Below, piece by piece: positions 16,071-25,552 of a stretch of 64,000 nucleotides of DNA (its first letter is position 1; every line of letters begins with the position of its first letter). The stretch comes from Lactobacillus corticis (lineage in GTDB: Bacteria; Bacillota; Bacilli; Lactobacillales; Lactobacillaceae), in NCBI RefSeq assembly GCF_018327645.1, contig NZ_BMAY01000002.1, positions 62,001 to 126,000 on the forward strand. Reading direction: 5' to 3'. The notes under the pieces are model-generated. The model was not told the DNA's origin. It saw only the letters and a list, made by a program, of their open reading frames with translations, and made no database searches. Position numbers and translations under genes: made by a program.

Positions 16071-17900
16071 ATGACCAAACTTTTGACATTCATGCAGCGT
16101 CATGCAAACTCCCTGCTGCTTGCCATGACAATTTTGCTGCCGTTAGGCTTTGCTGGAAAGTTCTGGCACCTCCCGCTAGTCTTTGATGGGACGATGCTGG
16201 TAGTTACCCTGCTTGGCGGACTTCCCCTAATCCTGCGAGCCAGCGAAGCTCTAAAGTACAAAACAATCGGGATTGAACTCTTAATTTCCCTGGCGATCCT
16301 GGGAGCCCTCTTCATTCACGAATATGAAGAAGCTGGCATGGTTGTCTGGCTGTTTTCACTAGGCGAATTTTTAGAAAAACGCACGCTCAACCAAACCCGG
16401 AAGGCCATTAAGGATCTCGTCGCGCTCACTCCGCAAACTGCTATGAAAATTACCGACCAAGCGACTGGCAGCTATGAAGAAGTCGATATTGATGAGGTGG
16501 CTCCTGGCGATCTGCTCTTAGCCAAAAATGGTGCCAAAATCCCAGTTGATGGTTTAGTGGTTAGCGGGGATGCCTTTGTCAACGAAGCAAATATTACGGG
16601 AGAATACCAACCCAAACATAAAACTCACAACAGCAAGGTTTTCGCCGGTACGCTGGTTGCTAGCGGTACGCTCACGATCCAAGCAGAAAAAGTAGGCGAA
16701 GATTCAACTTTCGGCAAGTTATTAGAATTAGTCGAAGAAGCTCAAGACAGCAAAACGCAAACCCAAAAAACCATTGACAAATTTGCCCAATACTATACCC
16801 CTTTGGTTCTCCTGCTTGCTTTAATCTTGGGCTTGTTAACCAAAAATCTCAGCCTGGCAATTACCGTGCTGGTCTTAGGCTGCCCCGGCGCCTTAGTGAT
16901 CGGCGTGCCGGTTTCAACGGTGGCGGGCGTAGGTTCAGCAGCCCGGCGCGGAATTGTTGTTAAAGGCGGCGGCGTCTTAGAAAAAGCTACGCAGATTGAC
17001 ACCTTGGTCTTTGATAAAACCGGGACTATTACAACCGGTCAGGCCAAGGTTACCCAGGTCCAAAATTTCTCCGCTGGTCAATCCGAAGCGCTAAAAATTT
17101 TGGCTAGTGTCGAAAATCAATCTGACCACCCTTTAGCTAAAGCAATTAAGGCTTTTTATCAAGAAGATACCTTCTATCCGGTGACAGAAAGCACTACTAT
17201 TAACGGCTTAGGCATTAAGGCGGTGGTTAATGGCCAGCAGGTGCTCGTCGGCAACGAACGGCTGCTTCAGCAATATCATATTGCTACTACTGGACTGGCG
17301 CTGCCAGAAGCGGCTTCACATGTCTTATTGGCAGTTGACGGCAAACTGCAGCTGGGAGTGGCAATCAGTGATTCCCTGCGGCCCAATTTAGCTCATGATT
17401 TAAAAAAGCTACAAGACTACAAGTTAATCATGCTTTCCGGCGACAAAACGGCAAATGTCGTTCAAATGACCCAGGGGCTTGGTTTTACCGACGTTCGGGG
17501 CAATATGCTGCCAGAAGATAAGGCTAACTACCTTAAACAGCTTCAGCAGCAAGGCCATCATGTCGCTTTTATCGGAGATGGAGTCAACGACAGTGTGGCC
17601 ATGGCTAACAGTGATCTGGCAATTGCCATGGGGAGCGGCTCTGACACGGTAATCGATTTAGCCGATATGATTTTAGTTAAGTCTGACATTGCCCAACTAG
17701 CAACGGCCTTAACTTTTGCTCGGCGCACCGTCAACAATATGAAGCAAAACATTGCCTTAGCCCTGCTCACGGTTTTGCTGCTGTTCATCGGCTTGTTCAC
17801 CGGCTTTATTTATATGGCCAGTGGCATGCTGGTTCATGAATTAAGCATTTTGCTCGTTATTTTCAACGGGATGCGTCTTTTAAAAATTAAGGCAAATTGA
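16071..17900 (+). CDS. P1B-type heavy-metal ATPase with CPG motif
   Basis: A 609-residue metal-transporting P-type ATPase: about eight membrane helices, phosphorylation Asp315 in FDKTGTITTG, an HP dipeptide in ENQSDHPLAKAI and GDGVNDSVAMANSD at the hinge. The membrane metal-site motif is CPG (271-273, VLGCPGALVIG) instead of the usual CPC, SPC or CPH, and no N-terminal metal-binding domain is fused. The partner HMA protein is a separate gene downstream. Metal specificity cannot be assigned; context with a Dps-like protein and FNR control suggests iron, zinc or copper homeostasis. AAAGGAA precedes the ATG. Confidence 0.92.
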   Translation: MTKLLTFMQRHANSLLLAMTILLPLGFAGKFWHLPLVFDGTMLVVTLLGGLPLILRASEALKYKTIGIELLISLAILGALFIHEYEEAGMVVWLFSLGEFLEKRTLNQTRKAIKDLVALTPQTAMKITDQATGSYEEVDIDEVAPGDLLLAKNGAKIPVDGLVVSGDAFVNEANITGEYQPKHKTHNSKVFAGTLVASGTLTIQAEKVGEDSTFGKLLELVEEAQDSKTQTQKTIDKFAQYYTPLVLLLALILGLLTKNLSLAITVLVLGCPGALVIGVPVSTVAGVGSAARRGIVVKGGGVLEKATQIDTLVFDKTGTITTGQAKVTQVQNFSAGQSEALKILASVENQSDHPLAKAIKAFYQEDTFYPVTESTTINGLGIKAVVNGQQVLVGNERLLQQYHIATTGLALPEAASHVLLAVDGKLQLGVAISDSLRPNLAHDLKKLQDYKLIMLSGDKTANVVQMTQGLGFTDVRGNMLPEDKANYLKQLQQQGHHVAFIGDGVNDSVAMANSDLAIAMGSGSDTVIDLADMILVKSDIAQLATALTFARRTVNNMKQNIALALLTVLLLFIGLFTGFIYMASGMLVHELSILLVIFNGMRLLKIKAN

Positions 17901-17938
17901 TTGCAATCAATTTTTTCTAAGCGGACCTATTCAATAAT
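17897..17938 (+). promoter_or_regulatory. Third FNR box with possible internal promoter
   Basis: TTGATTGCAATCAA (17897-17910) is a perfect FNR-type palindrome overlapping the ATPase stop codon. AATAAT (17933-17938) lies exactly at the class-II -10 position. The palindrome is followed by TTTTTT, so it could also act as a weak terminator between the ATPase and the two small genes. Confidence 0.55.
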
Positions 17939-17959
17939 ATGCTCAAGGAGGAAATTATT

Positions 17960-18190
17960 ATGAAACAAGCAACTATTCAATTGGGTACCTTAACTTGCCC
18001 ATCTTGCATGCAAAAAATTCAAAATGCCGTTAAACAATTAGATGGCATTCAGGATGTTAAAGTATTATTCAACTCTGGAAAGGTAAAAGCCAATTACGAT
18101 GATCAAAAATTAGCTACGGAAACAATTGCAAACACCATTAGTCAATTAGGCTATGAGGTAAAAAAGACTTCAGTAAAGGAGGCCAATTAA
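17960..18190 (+). CDS. Small heavy-metal-associated (CopZ-like) protein
   Basis: A 76-residue HMA-domain protein with the metal-binding motif LTCPSCMQKI (CxxC, Cys14 and Cys17) and a ferredoxin-like beta-alpha-beta pattern ending QLGYEVKK. It probably carries a soft metal ion to or from the ATPase upstream. AAGGAGG lies 9 nt before the ATG at 17960, which decides against the earlier in-frame start. Its stop shares one base with the ATG of the next gene (TAATG), so the two are translationally coupled. Confidence 0.88.
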   Translation: MKQATIQLGTLTCPSCMQKIQNAVKQLDGIQDVKVLFNSGKVKANYDDQKLATETIANTISQLGYEVKKTSVKEAN

Positions 18191-18720
18191 TGAGTGAGTT
18201 AACACCATACCAAGCTGAACAAGCTAGAAGCGAGCGCGAGCATCACAAGCCAACTGCTGGTGCGATGATCGGCCACATTACCTCCAATCTCGTCATTCAC
18301 GCCTTTAAAATTGAGCAGGCTCGCTTATTTGCCAAAGGCGTCTACTCGAGCTTTTTACAAGACCAGGGGAAAAGTTGGTTAAAGCAAGAATTGGCCTTTA
18401 TTGACCAGCTGAACCAAGCCTTATTGGCTGAAGATGACCTCATCCCTACCACCAGCAGTGCTTTTCAAGAATTTAGCATGTTAACCGAGGATGCAGCTAA
18501 CAAATATCACAACAGTGACGACCAGCTGTTTGATTTGATCAAGGATTTCGACACGCAGCTGTTGTTTATTAAAAAGGCGATTGCTCTTGCAGAACAAGAA
18601 CAACATTACGGTCAGATTTTGGTGCTCGAAAAATTATACGCTTGGATTAAGGAACAAATTGCCCTAGGTCAGCATTTTCTTAATCACGAAATTACTAGCG
18701 GTCTATATCAAGAAGACTAA
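18190..18720 (+). CDS. Dps/ferritin-like protein lacking the usual ferroxidase residues
   Basis: A 176-residue all-helical protein with a four-helix ferritin-like pattern, recalling Dps (IEQARLFAKG aligns with the HNYHWNVKG region). By eye the Dps iron ligands (His in HW, the second His, and the Asp/Glu pair) are replaced, so iron oxidation in the classical way looks unlikely. It is last in the FNR-controlled metal operon and coupled to the HMA protein. Possible roles are DNA or metal binding without oxidation. The assignment rests on fold-like spacing and context. Confidence 0.6.
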   Translation: MSELTPYQAEQARSEREHHKPTAGAMIGHITSNLVIHAFKIEQARLFAKGVYSSFLQDQGKSWLKQELAFIDQLNQALLAEDDLIPTTSSAFQEFSMLTEDAANKYHNSDDQLFDLIKDFDTQLLFIKKAIALAEQEQHYGQILVLEKLYAWIKEQIALGQHFLNHEITSGLYQED

Positions 18721-18747
18721 AAAAGCGAGGCTTTTAGGCCTCGTTTT
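18721..18747. terminator. Bidirectional terminator closing the metal module
   Basis: AAAAGCGAGGC - TTTTA - GGCCTCGTTTTT, with the same 23-nt core as at 15241-15263. It separates the Dps-like gene from the convergent EamA gene. Confidence 0.9.
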
Positions 18748-18754
18748 TGATTGT

Positions 18755-19666
18755 TCATTTTCGGCTGGTTGGCAGCGGCTTTTTCTTCGGCATAATATTT
18801 AAGGCAAGCACTGCCACAACCACCATCACTGATCCTAACCAGTCAAGCGGCGTCAATTGCAAACCGAAAACCAGCACCGAGCCAATCGTCGCCGACAGTG
18901 GTTCAAAGGCGTCCAACATGCTGGCTACGCTGGGCTTTATGTAACGCAGCGAGGAAGCCATCAATTGAAATGGAATAATCGTTCCAATTAAAATTACGCT
19001 AAGAACGCATCCCCACACCATCGGGGTATTGGGAACTTTGGGCACATGCGGATGCATAATGCTTAAAGCAATCCCGGAAAACAACATTCCCCACCCAGTT
19101 ACCAAAAGACTAGAATATTTTTTGATGACTTTGATCGGCAATAAAGTATTGTTGGCTTCACCAATCGCCGATAAAATTCCCCAAAACAGCACTATTGGGG
19201 TGATTGCCAGTTGGTCCATCCGACCATGCGTTGATAGCAAGGCTACCCCTAAAAAAGCGACAATGCTTGCAATAATATCGAGCCGCCGAATTACTTGCTT
19301 TTTCGTCACTCCTAAATAGGCAATCACAAAGAAGGGACCAAGAAATTGCAAAATCGTCGCAATCGAAGCATTGGACAGCTGCACTGCAATAAAATAGCAG
19401 GCTTGGACTGGCAAGAGGCCAAAAATTCCGTAAGCCACGATCTGCCACAGGTCTTGCTTATTTTTCAAAATCTTTAACGGCTGCAGGCCACGCATCCCTG
19501 CAATGGCTAGCATTACTAGTCCACTAACCAGCATTCGGACTTGCGACAGCCAGATGGCGTCAGCTTGCGGAGCTGCTTCAAACAGGGCTTTGCCAAATAG
19601 TCCGGAAATTCCCCACATAATGCATGAGCCGGCAGCTAACAGGGCCCATAAGCGTTGTTTAGTCAT
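18755..19666 (-). CDS. EamA/DMT-superfamily transporter
   Basis: A 303-residue integral membrane protein with about ten helices in two five-helix repeats; LWALLAAGSCIMWGISGLFGKALFE is a typical EamA first helix. These carriers export or import small metabolites (amino acids, nucleobases, sugars); the substrate is not predictable. It ends in the shared terminator at 18721-18747 and stands alone between two terminators. Confidence 0.88.
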   Translation of the reverse strand: MTKQRLWALLAAGSCIMWGISGLFGKALFEAAPQADAIWLSQVRMLVSGLVMLAIAGMRGLQPLKILKNKQDLWQIVAYGIFGLLPVQACYFIAVQLSNASIATILQFLGPFFVIAYLGVTKKQVIRRLDIIASIVAFLGVALLSTHGRMDQLAITPIVLFWGILSAIGEANNTLLPIKVIKKYSSLLVTGWGMLFSGIALSIMHPHVPKVPNTPMVWGCVLSVILIGTIIPFQLMASSLRYIKPSVASMLDAFEPLSATIGSVLVFGLQLTPLDWLGSVMVVVAVLALNIMPKKKPLPTSRK

Positions 19667-19704
19667 TTAATCATCCCTACACATAAAGTCTGATTTATTA
19701 TAGC

Positions 19705-19735
19705 AAAAAAGCTGCCCGCTTTGAGGCAGCTTTTT
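19705..19735. terminator. Terminator after purA-purB
   Basis: AAAAAGCTGCC - CGCTTTGA - GGCAGCTTTTT immediately after the purB stop. Confidence 0.9.
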
Positions 19736-19737
19736 GC

Positions 19738-21033
19738 TTAATCTAAGCCACAGGCGTGGAAAATTTCGTCCACATGCCGCAAGTGATAATGATAGTCAAA
19801 AGCATCATCAACATCGGCTTGAGAAAGGTAATTCATAATCTCGCTTTGTTCAACCAACGGCTTGAATTGCAGATGTTCGTTCCAAGACTTGGCAGTCAAT
19901 TTTTGTACCATATCATAAGCCTTTTCCCGTGATAAGCCGGCTTCATCAATCAGTTTGAGCAATAGGCGTTGGCTGTAAATCAAGCCATAAGTCTTGTTCA
20001 TATTTTCCTTCATGGTTTCGGGGAAAACATCTAAAGTGCTCAAGATATTCTTGAAGCGATGCAGCATGTAGTCAATGCCTTCAGTTGAATCCGGCAAAAT
20101 AATCCGTTCAGCACTGGAGTGGGAAATATCGCGTTCATGCCATAAAGCTACATCTTCGTAAGCCGTCAGCATCTGTCCGCGCAAAACTCGCGCCATGCCG
20201 CAAAGGTTTTCTGAACCAATCGGGTTACGCTTATGCGGCATTGCACTCGACCCCTTTTGGCCTGGACGGAAGTGTTCTTCAACTTCATGAATTTCGCTGC
20301 GTTGCAAACCGCGAATTTCAGTTGCCCAGTTTTCAATGCTGGTAGCAATCAAGGCCAGCATGGCCAAGTATTCCGCATGCAGATCCCGTGGCAAAACCTG
20401 ACTAGTTACCGGCTGCTGGGTTAAGCCCAATTCTTGTAAAACACTGGTTTCAACAGCTGGCGGAACGTTGGCAAAAGTACCGGTAGCCCCAGAAATTTTG
20501 CCGCTTTCTACTCCTTGAGCCGCATGTTCAAAACGGTCGATGTCCCGCTTAATTTCGGCATACCAGCGGGCAAGCTTCAAGCCAAAAGTGGTTGGTTCTG
20601 CCTGTACCCCGTGCGTCCGGCCCATCATCACCGTGTTCATGTACTTCAAGGCTTTTTCTTTGATGACGTCTTTTAATTCATGCAAGTCTTGACGAATGAT
20701 TTCATCGGCTTGTTTTAGCAGGTAGCCTTGAGCCGTATCAACAACATCAGTTGAAGTCAGACCATAGTGGATCCACTTTTTCTCTTCGCCCAAACTCTCA
20801 GAAACGGTCCGGGTAAAAGCAACTACATCGTGGTGGGTAACGGCTTCTAATTCATGGCAGCGGTCAACCGTAAAACTAGCTTTTTCTTCAATTTTAGCCA
20901 AATCGTCGTCCGGCACTTCACCCAGCTTGTTCCAGGCACGCGTTGCCGCAATTTCAACCTTCAGCCAAGCTTCATACTTATTCTGGTCAGTCCAAATTTT
21001 ACCCATTTCTGGGCGAGTGTAGCGATCAATCAT
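19738..21033 (-). CDS. purB: Adenylosuccinate lyase
   Basis: A 431-residue fumarase/aspartase-superfamily lyase. It starts MIDRYTRPEMGKIWTDQNKYEAWL and carries the signature SSAMPHKRNPIGSENL and the TSTDVVDTAQ motif. It removes fumarate from adenylosuccinate (AMP formation) and from SAICAR. It follows purA by 3 nt on the same transcript, so both steps from IMP to AMP are co-expressed. Confidence 0.97.
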   Translation of the reverse strand: MIDRYTRPEMGKIWTDQNKYEAWLKVEIAATRAWNKLGEVPDDDLAKIEEKASFTVDRCHELEAVTHHDVVAFTRTVSESLGEEKKWIHYGLTSTDVVDTAQGYLLKQADEIIRQDLHELKDVIKEKALKYMNTVMMGRTHGVQAEPTTFGLKLARWYAEIKRDIDRFEHAAQGVESGKISGATGTFANVPPAVETSVLQELGLTQQPVTSQVLPRDLHAEYLAMLALIATSIENWATEIRGLQRSEIHEVEEHFRPGQKGSSAMPHKRNPIGSENLCGMARVLRGQMLTAYEDVALWHERDISHSSAERIILPDSTEGIDYMLHRFKNILSTLDVFPETMKENMNKTYGLIYSQRLLLKLIDEAGLSREKAYDMVQKLTAKSWNEHLQFKPLVEQSEIMNYLSQADVDDAFDYHYHLRHVDEIFHACGLD

Positions 21034-21036
21034 TTT

Positions 21037-22353
<1,317 letters not shown>

Positions 22354-22368
22354 TTATTTCCGTCACAC

Positions 22369-22397
22369 ATTTTAGCAATACCCAGAATATTAGTCAA
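22369..22397 (-). promoter_or_regulatory. purA promoter
   Basis: TTGACT (22397-22392), 17-nt spacer, TAAAAT (22374-22369) on the minus strand. No purine riboswitch or PurR box is evident. Confidence 0.7.
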
Positions 22398-22448
22398 TAA
22401 AATTCCGAATTATAGTTTTTACTAAGTTTTTTATAGTTCGCTTTTTTC

Positions 22449-22477
22449 TTGACAACGCTCTTTGACTTGCGTATAGT
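22449..22477 (+). promoter_or_regulatory. guaC promoter
   Basis: TTGACA (22449-22454), 17 nt, TATAGT (22472-22477), divergent from the purA promoter. Confidence 0.8.
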
Positions 22478-22513
22478 TGTTTCCGTTAGAAATTGCCCGG
22501 AAGGAGTTCCAAA

Positions 22514-23506
22514 ATGAGTAATTATTTTAGTATGGAAGCATTCGACTACGATGATATCCAATTAGTCCCGAGCAAAGGAATTATCAAAAGCCGGCGGGAT
22601 GCGGATACCAGCATCAAATTTGGAAGCCGAACATTTAAAATCCCTGTTGTTCCAGCTAATATGGAAAGCGTCATTAACGAAGACCTAGCTGTTTGGCTGG
22701 CAGAAAATGGCTATTATTACGTGATGCACCGTTTTCAACCGGAAAAACGGTTTGATTTTATTAAACGCATGCACGATAAAGGCTTATTTGCCTCAATTTC
22801 AGTTGGTATCAAGGACAGCGAATATCAATTTATTGATCAACTGGCGGAAAGTCAAAATATTCCTGAATACATTACCATTGACGTTGCTCATGGTCACTCG
22901 ATCTACGTTATCAAGATGATCAAGTACATCAAAGAAAAATTGCCTGAATCATTTTTAACCGCCGGCAACATCGCTACTCCAGAAGCCGTTCGCGAGCTAG
23001 AAAATGCCGGTGCCGATGCCACCAAAGTTGGCGTTGGACCCGGCAAGGCCTGCATCACCAAGCTAAAAACCGGTTTTGGGACTGGCGGCTGGCAGTTAGC
23101 TGCTTTAAGAATGTGCAGCAAGGTTGCCAGCAAGCCATTAATTGCGGACGGCGGAATTCGCCACAATGGCGATATTGCCAAATCAGTCCGGTTTGGTGCC
23201 AGCATGGTCATGATTGGGTCAATGCTTGCAGGGCATGAGGAATCTCCTGGCCACATCATCAAAATTGACGGCAAGAACTACAAACAATACTGGGGCAGTG
23301 CCAGCGAGGTCCAAAAAGGCGCTTACCGCAACGTTGAAGGCAAGCAAATGTTAGTACCCTATCGTGGCTCCATCAAGGATACGCTGGTTGAAATGCAGGA
23401 AGACTTGCAATCATCTATCTCCTATGCTGGTGGACGGGATCTGAATTCTATCCGCAAGGTCGACTACGTAATTGTCAAAAACACGATCATGAACGGCGAC
23501 TACTAA
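22514..23506 (+). CDS. guaC: GMP reductase
   Basis: A 330-residue IMPDH/GMPR-family barrel without CBS domains. Catalytic Cys180 lies in [10 protein letters not shown], the short Firmicute GuaC form, and [11 protein letters not shown] marks the phosphate site. It reduces GMP to IMP with NADPH, feeding the divergent purA-purB genes and so allowing guanine salvage to yield AMP. The ATG at 22514 with GGAAGGAG upstream is chosen over an earlier in-frame codon. Confidence 0.95.
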   Translation: MSNYFSMEAFDYDDIQLVPSKGIIKSRRDADTSIKFGSRTFKIPVVPANMESVINEDLAVWLAENGYYYVMHRFQPEKRFDFIKRMHDKGLFASISVGIKDSEYQFIDQLAESQNIPEYITIDVAHGHSIYVIKMIKYIKEKLPESFLTAGNIATPEAVRELENAGADATKVGVGPGKACITKLKTGFGTGGWQLAALRMCSKVASKPLIADGGIRHNGDIAKSVRFGASMVMIGSMLAGHEESPGHIIKIDGKNYKQYWGSASEVQKGAYRNVEGKQMLVPYRGSIKDTLVEMQEDLQSSISYAGGRDLNSIRKVDYVIVKNTIMNGDY

Positions 23507-23546
23507 TTTTTTTAAATTTATCACTCAAAAAATAGCAAAACTATGT

Positions 23547-23552
23547 TATACT
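23547..23552 (+). promoter_or_regulatory. Probable -10 of the tRNA pair
   Basis: TATACT 18 nt before tRNA-Arg; the -35 is weak. Confidence 0.4.
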
Positions 23553-23569
23553 GATTGAGTTGATGAATT

Positions 23570-23643
23570 GCACCCTTAGCGCAACTGGATAGAGTGTCTG
23601 ACTACGAATCAGAAGGTTGTAGGTTCGACTCCTACAGGGTGCA
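23570..23643 (+). tRNA. tRNA-Arg (anticodon ACG)
   Basis: A 74-nt cloverleaf: acceptor GCACCCT/AGGGTGC with discriminator A, D arm GCGCAACTGGATAGAGT, anticodon loop CTACGAA in CTGA...TCAG, and T arm TGTAGGTTCGACTCCTACA. The 3' CCA is not encoded. Confidence 0.95.
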
Positions 23644-23648
23644 CATTC

Positions 23649-23722
23649 CGGGAAGTGGCTCAGTTTGGTAGAGCACCTGGTTTGGGACCAGGGGGTCGCA
23701 GGTTCAAATCCTGTCTTCCCGA
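23649..23722 (+). tRNA. tRNA-Pro (anticodon TGG)
   Basis: A 74-nt cloverleaf: acceptor CGGGAAG/CTTCCCG with discriminator A, anticodon loop TTTGGGA in CCTGG...CCAGG, and T arm CGCAGGTTCAAATCCTG. It lies 5 nt after tRNA-Arg on the same transcript. CCA is not encoded. Confidence 0.95.
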
Positions 23723-23728
23723 TTGCGT

Positions 23729-23757
23729 ACGTCTCTCCTAGTGAGAGACGTTTTTAT
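23729..23757 (+). terminator. Terminator after tRNA-Pro
   Basis: ACGTCTCT - CCTAGTG - AGAGACGT followed by TTTT. Confidence 0.85.
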
Positions 23758-23786
23758 TTTCCCTCAGACTTTTTACAAATTTTTAC

Positions 23787-23815
23787 TTGCATTTTTTGGA
23801 AAAAGCTTATATTAT
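23787..23815 (+). promoter_or_regulatory. asnA promoter
   Basis: TTGCAT (23787-23792), 17 nt, TATTAT (23810-23815), placing the start of transcription near 23822 at the 5' end of the T-box leader. Confidence 0.65.
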
Positions 23816-23824
23816 TATCTCAAA

Positions 23825-24101
23825 CGATTAAAAAGCTATGAAAAAGACGAGTAAATAAGTTACCTCTTGCAGTGAACCGACGATGGTGTGAAGTCGGTAG
23901 ACCCTGGCTTATTGAAAAACACTTTGAGCAGCTCGCCGAACGGCAATCAGCCTAGTAAGCAGAGACGTCTCCGGTACGTTACCACGCCGGTGGGGCATGA
24001 TAGTGCTCCATTAAGTTGGTCTGCAAATGCAGACAATGTGGGTGGTACCGCGGAAAAAGCCTTTCGTCCCTATCTTTCAGGGAGCGAAGGGCTTTTCTTT
24101 T
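23825..24101 (+). promoter_or_regulatory. Asparagine-specific T-box leader
   Basis: The conserved T-box GGGTGGTACCGCG is at 24040-24052. It is followed by the terminator stem AGCCTTTCGTCCC / GGGAGCGAAGGGCT with a T run (about 24058-24101). Stem I pairs AATAAG with CTTATT, and its 3'-side bulge holds AAC followed by A (23918-23921), an Asn specifier codon. Uncharged tRNA-Asn should stabilise the antiterminator and allow expression of asnA. Confidence 0.92.
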
Positions 24102-24130
24102 CTCCCAAATATATTTAAGGAGGAAGCGCG

Positions 24131-25141
24131 ATGACGCTAATTATACCCAAGGATTACCGCCCAAGCCTGTCAGTCCGTGATACCGAAGCTGCAATTGCTT
24201 TTATCCGGGAGACTTTTCAAGCTTATTTAGCTGACGAATTGCATTTGCAGCGGATGTCAGCACCAATGTTTGTCGAAAAGGCAACAGGGTTGAACGACAA
24301 CCTAAATGGGGTTGAACGTCCGGTAGCTTTTGATATGAAAGCTATGCCAGACAACGAAATTGAAGTTGTTCACTCACTGGCCAAATGGAAACGGTGGGCT
24401 TTGAAACACTACGAATTTGGCATGCATGAAGGCCTTTACACCAACATGAACGCCATTCGACGGGACGAAGATTTAGATAACTTCCACTCAATCTACGTTG
24501 ACCAATGGGACTGGGAAAAGGTCATCAGAAAAGAAGACCGCACCCTAGATTACCTGCAGGCCACAGTAGCACATATTTATAAGGCAATTAAAAAGACTGA
24601 AAAAGCCGTAACTAAGCTCTACCCCGGCTCAGCATACCGTTTGCCAGCCGACGTTCACTTTATTACGACCCAAGAATTAGAAGACCGCTGGCCAGAATTA
24701 TCCCCAGCTGAACGCGAAAGCAAGATTTGCGAAGAAGAACGGGCCGTTTTCATCATGAAAATCGGCGATAAATTGAAACGCAGTGGCAAGCCGCATGATG
24801 GCCGGGCACCAGACTATGACGACTGGCAACTCAACGGCGACCTGCTCTTCTGGTACGAACCGCTGCACACCAGCTTGGAGATTTCCAGCATGGGAATCCG
24901 GGTTAGTCCAGAATCATTAAAAGAACAGCTTGCTAAAGCTCACTGCGAAGATCGCGCGAAATTGCCATTCCACCAGGCATTGTTAGCCGGCGAATTACCA
25001 TTTTCAATCGGTGGCGGGATTGGCCAATCACGTCTTTGCATGTTGTTGTTAGGCAAGGCTCACATCGGTGAAGTGCAAGCCAGCGTTTGGCCTAAAGATA
25101 TGGTAGAAACCTGCAAGGAGGCTGGAATCAAGTTACTTTAA
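24131..25141 (+). CDS. asnA: Aspartate-ammonia ligase (asparagine synthetase A)
   Basis: A 336-residue AsnA, related to class II aminoacyl-tRNA synthetase cores. Visible hallmarks are [47 protein letters not shown] and the C-terminal [13 protein letters not shown]. It makes asparagine from aspartate, ammonia and ATP. AAGGAGG lies 7 nt before the ATG. Expression is governed by the Asn T-box just upstream. Confidence 0.97.
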   Translation: MTLIIPKDYRPSLSVRDTEAAIAFIRETFQAYLADELHLQRMSAPMFVEKATGLNDNLNGVERPVAFDMKAMPDNEIEVVHSLAKWKRWALKHYEFGMHEGLYTNMNAIRRDEDLDNFHSIYVDQWDWEKVIRKEDRTLDYLQATVAHIYKAIKKTEKAVTKLYPGSAYRLPADVHFITTQELEDRWPELSPAERESKICEEERAVFIMKIGDKLKRSGKPHDGRAPDYDDWQLNGDLLFWYEPLHTSLEISSMGIRVSPESLKEQLAKAHCEDRAKLPFHQALLAGELPFSIGGGIGQSRLCMLLLGKAHIGEVQASVWPKDMVETCKEAGIKLL

Positions 25142-25227
25142 AATTTTCCACATAGTTTTACTCAAAGAAATATAAAATACTGTTTTTTAATACTGTTAAT
25201 ACTTAAAATACTATACTTATTGTTACT

Positions 25228-25282
25228 AAAAAGAGACCTGTATCGGTCTCTTTTTTTGCGTTATTCTTTGGTGTACTTCTTT
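25228..25282. repeat. 55-bp direct repeat, copy 1 (terminator plus gene 3' end)
   Basis: Identical to 25498-25552. It contains the hairpin AAAAAGAGACC - TGTATC - GGTCTCTTTTTTT and then the last seven codons (KKYTKE and stop) of the oxidoreductase gene at 25531. Copy 1 therefore carries a stranded gene end. It also serves as terminator for asnA. Confidence 0.9.
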
Positions 25283-25497
25283 TTCGCAAAAATCTTAAGT
25301 ATACTAAAGATTTTTGGAAAAAAACGAGAAATATGAAGTATACTAAAGATTTTTGGAAAAGACCGAGAATTTTCTCCACTTACCGGTTGGGTATAGAAAA
25401 ATAGTCGTTACTAATAATTGGGATGATGTCGGCAGCATTGATGGAATTAAAGTTGTGCATCTAGTTGATTTTTTAACCAGATAATTTATTACCAGAC
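25283..25497 (+). pseudogene. Remnant between the two 55-bp repeats
   Basis: This stretch has no complete gene. It holds an imperfect tandem duplication of AAGTATACTAAAGATTTTTG (25292-25311 and 25335-25354). It also holds an open frame without start from 25347 to the stop at 25482-25484, reading RFLEKTENFL...KIVVTNNWDDVG...GIKVVHLVDFLTR. The ending GI...DFL resembles the C-terminus of AAA/DUF4143 ATPases, so it may be the last fragment of such a gene. This is a weak assignment. Confidence 0.35.
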
Positions 25498-25552
25498 AAA
25501 AAGAGACCTGTATCGGTCTCTTTTTTTGCGTTATTCTTTGGTGTACTTCTTT
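25498..25552. repeat. 55-bp direct repeat, copy 2
   Basis: Second identical copy; here the terminator and gene end are in place, serving the oxidoreductase gene that stops at 25531. Confidence 0.9.

Noticed and set aside
17891-17916. TTGATTGCAATCAA plus TTTTTT as the operon's terminator
   Set aside because: The A/T-rich stem is weak, and the sequence fits the FNR consensus and the class-II spacing exactly; kept only as a secondary possibility.
25335-25402. Plus-strand frame MKYTKDFWKRPRIFSTYRLGIEK
   Set aside because: Short, made of the tandem duplication, no ribosome binding site, and a competing frame has a more protein-like sequence.
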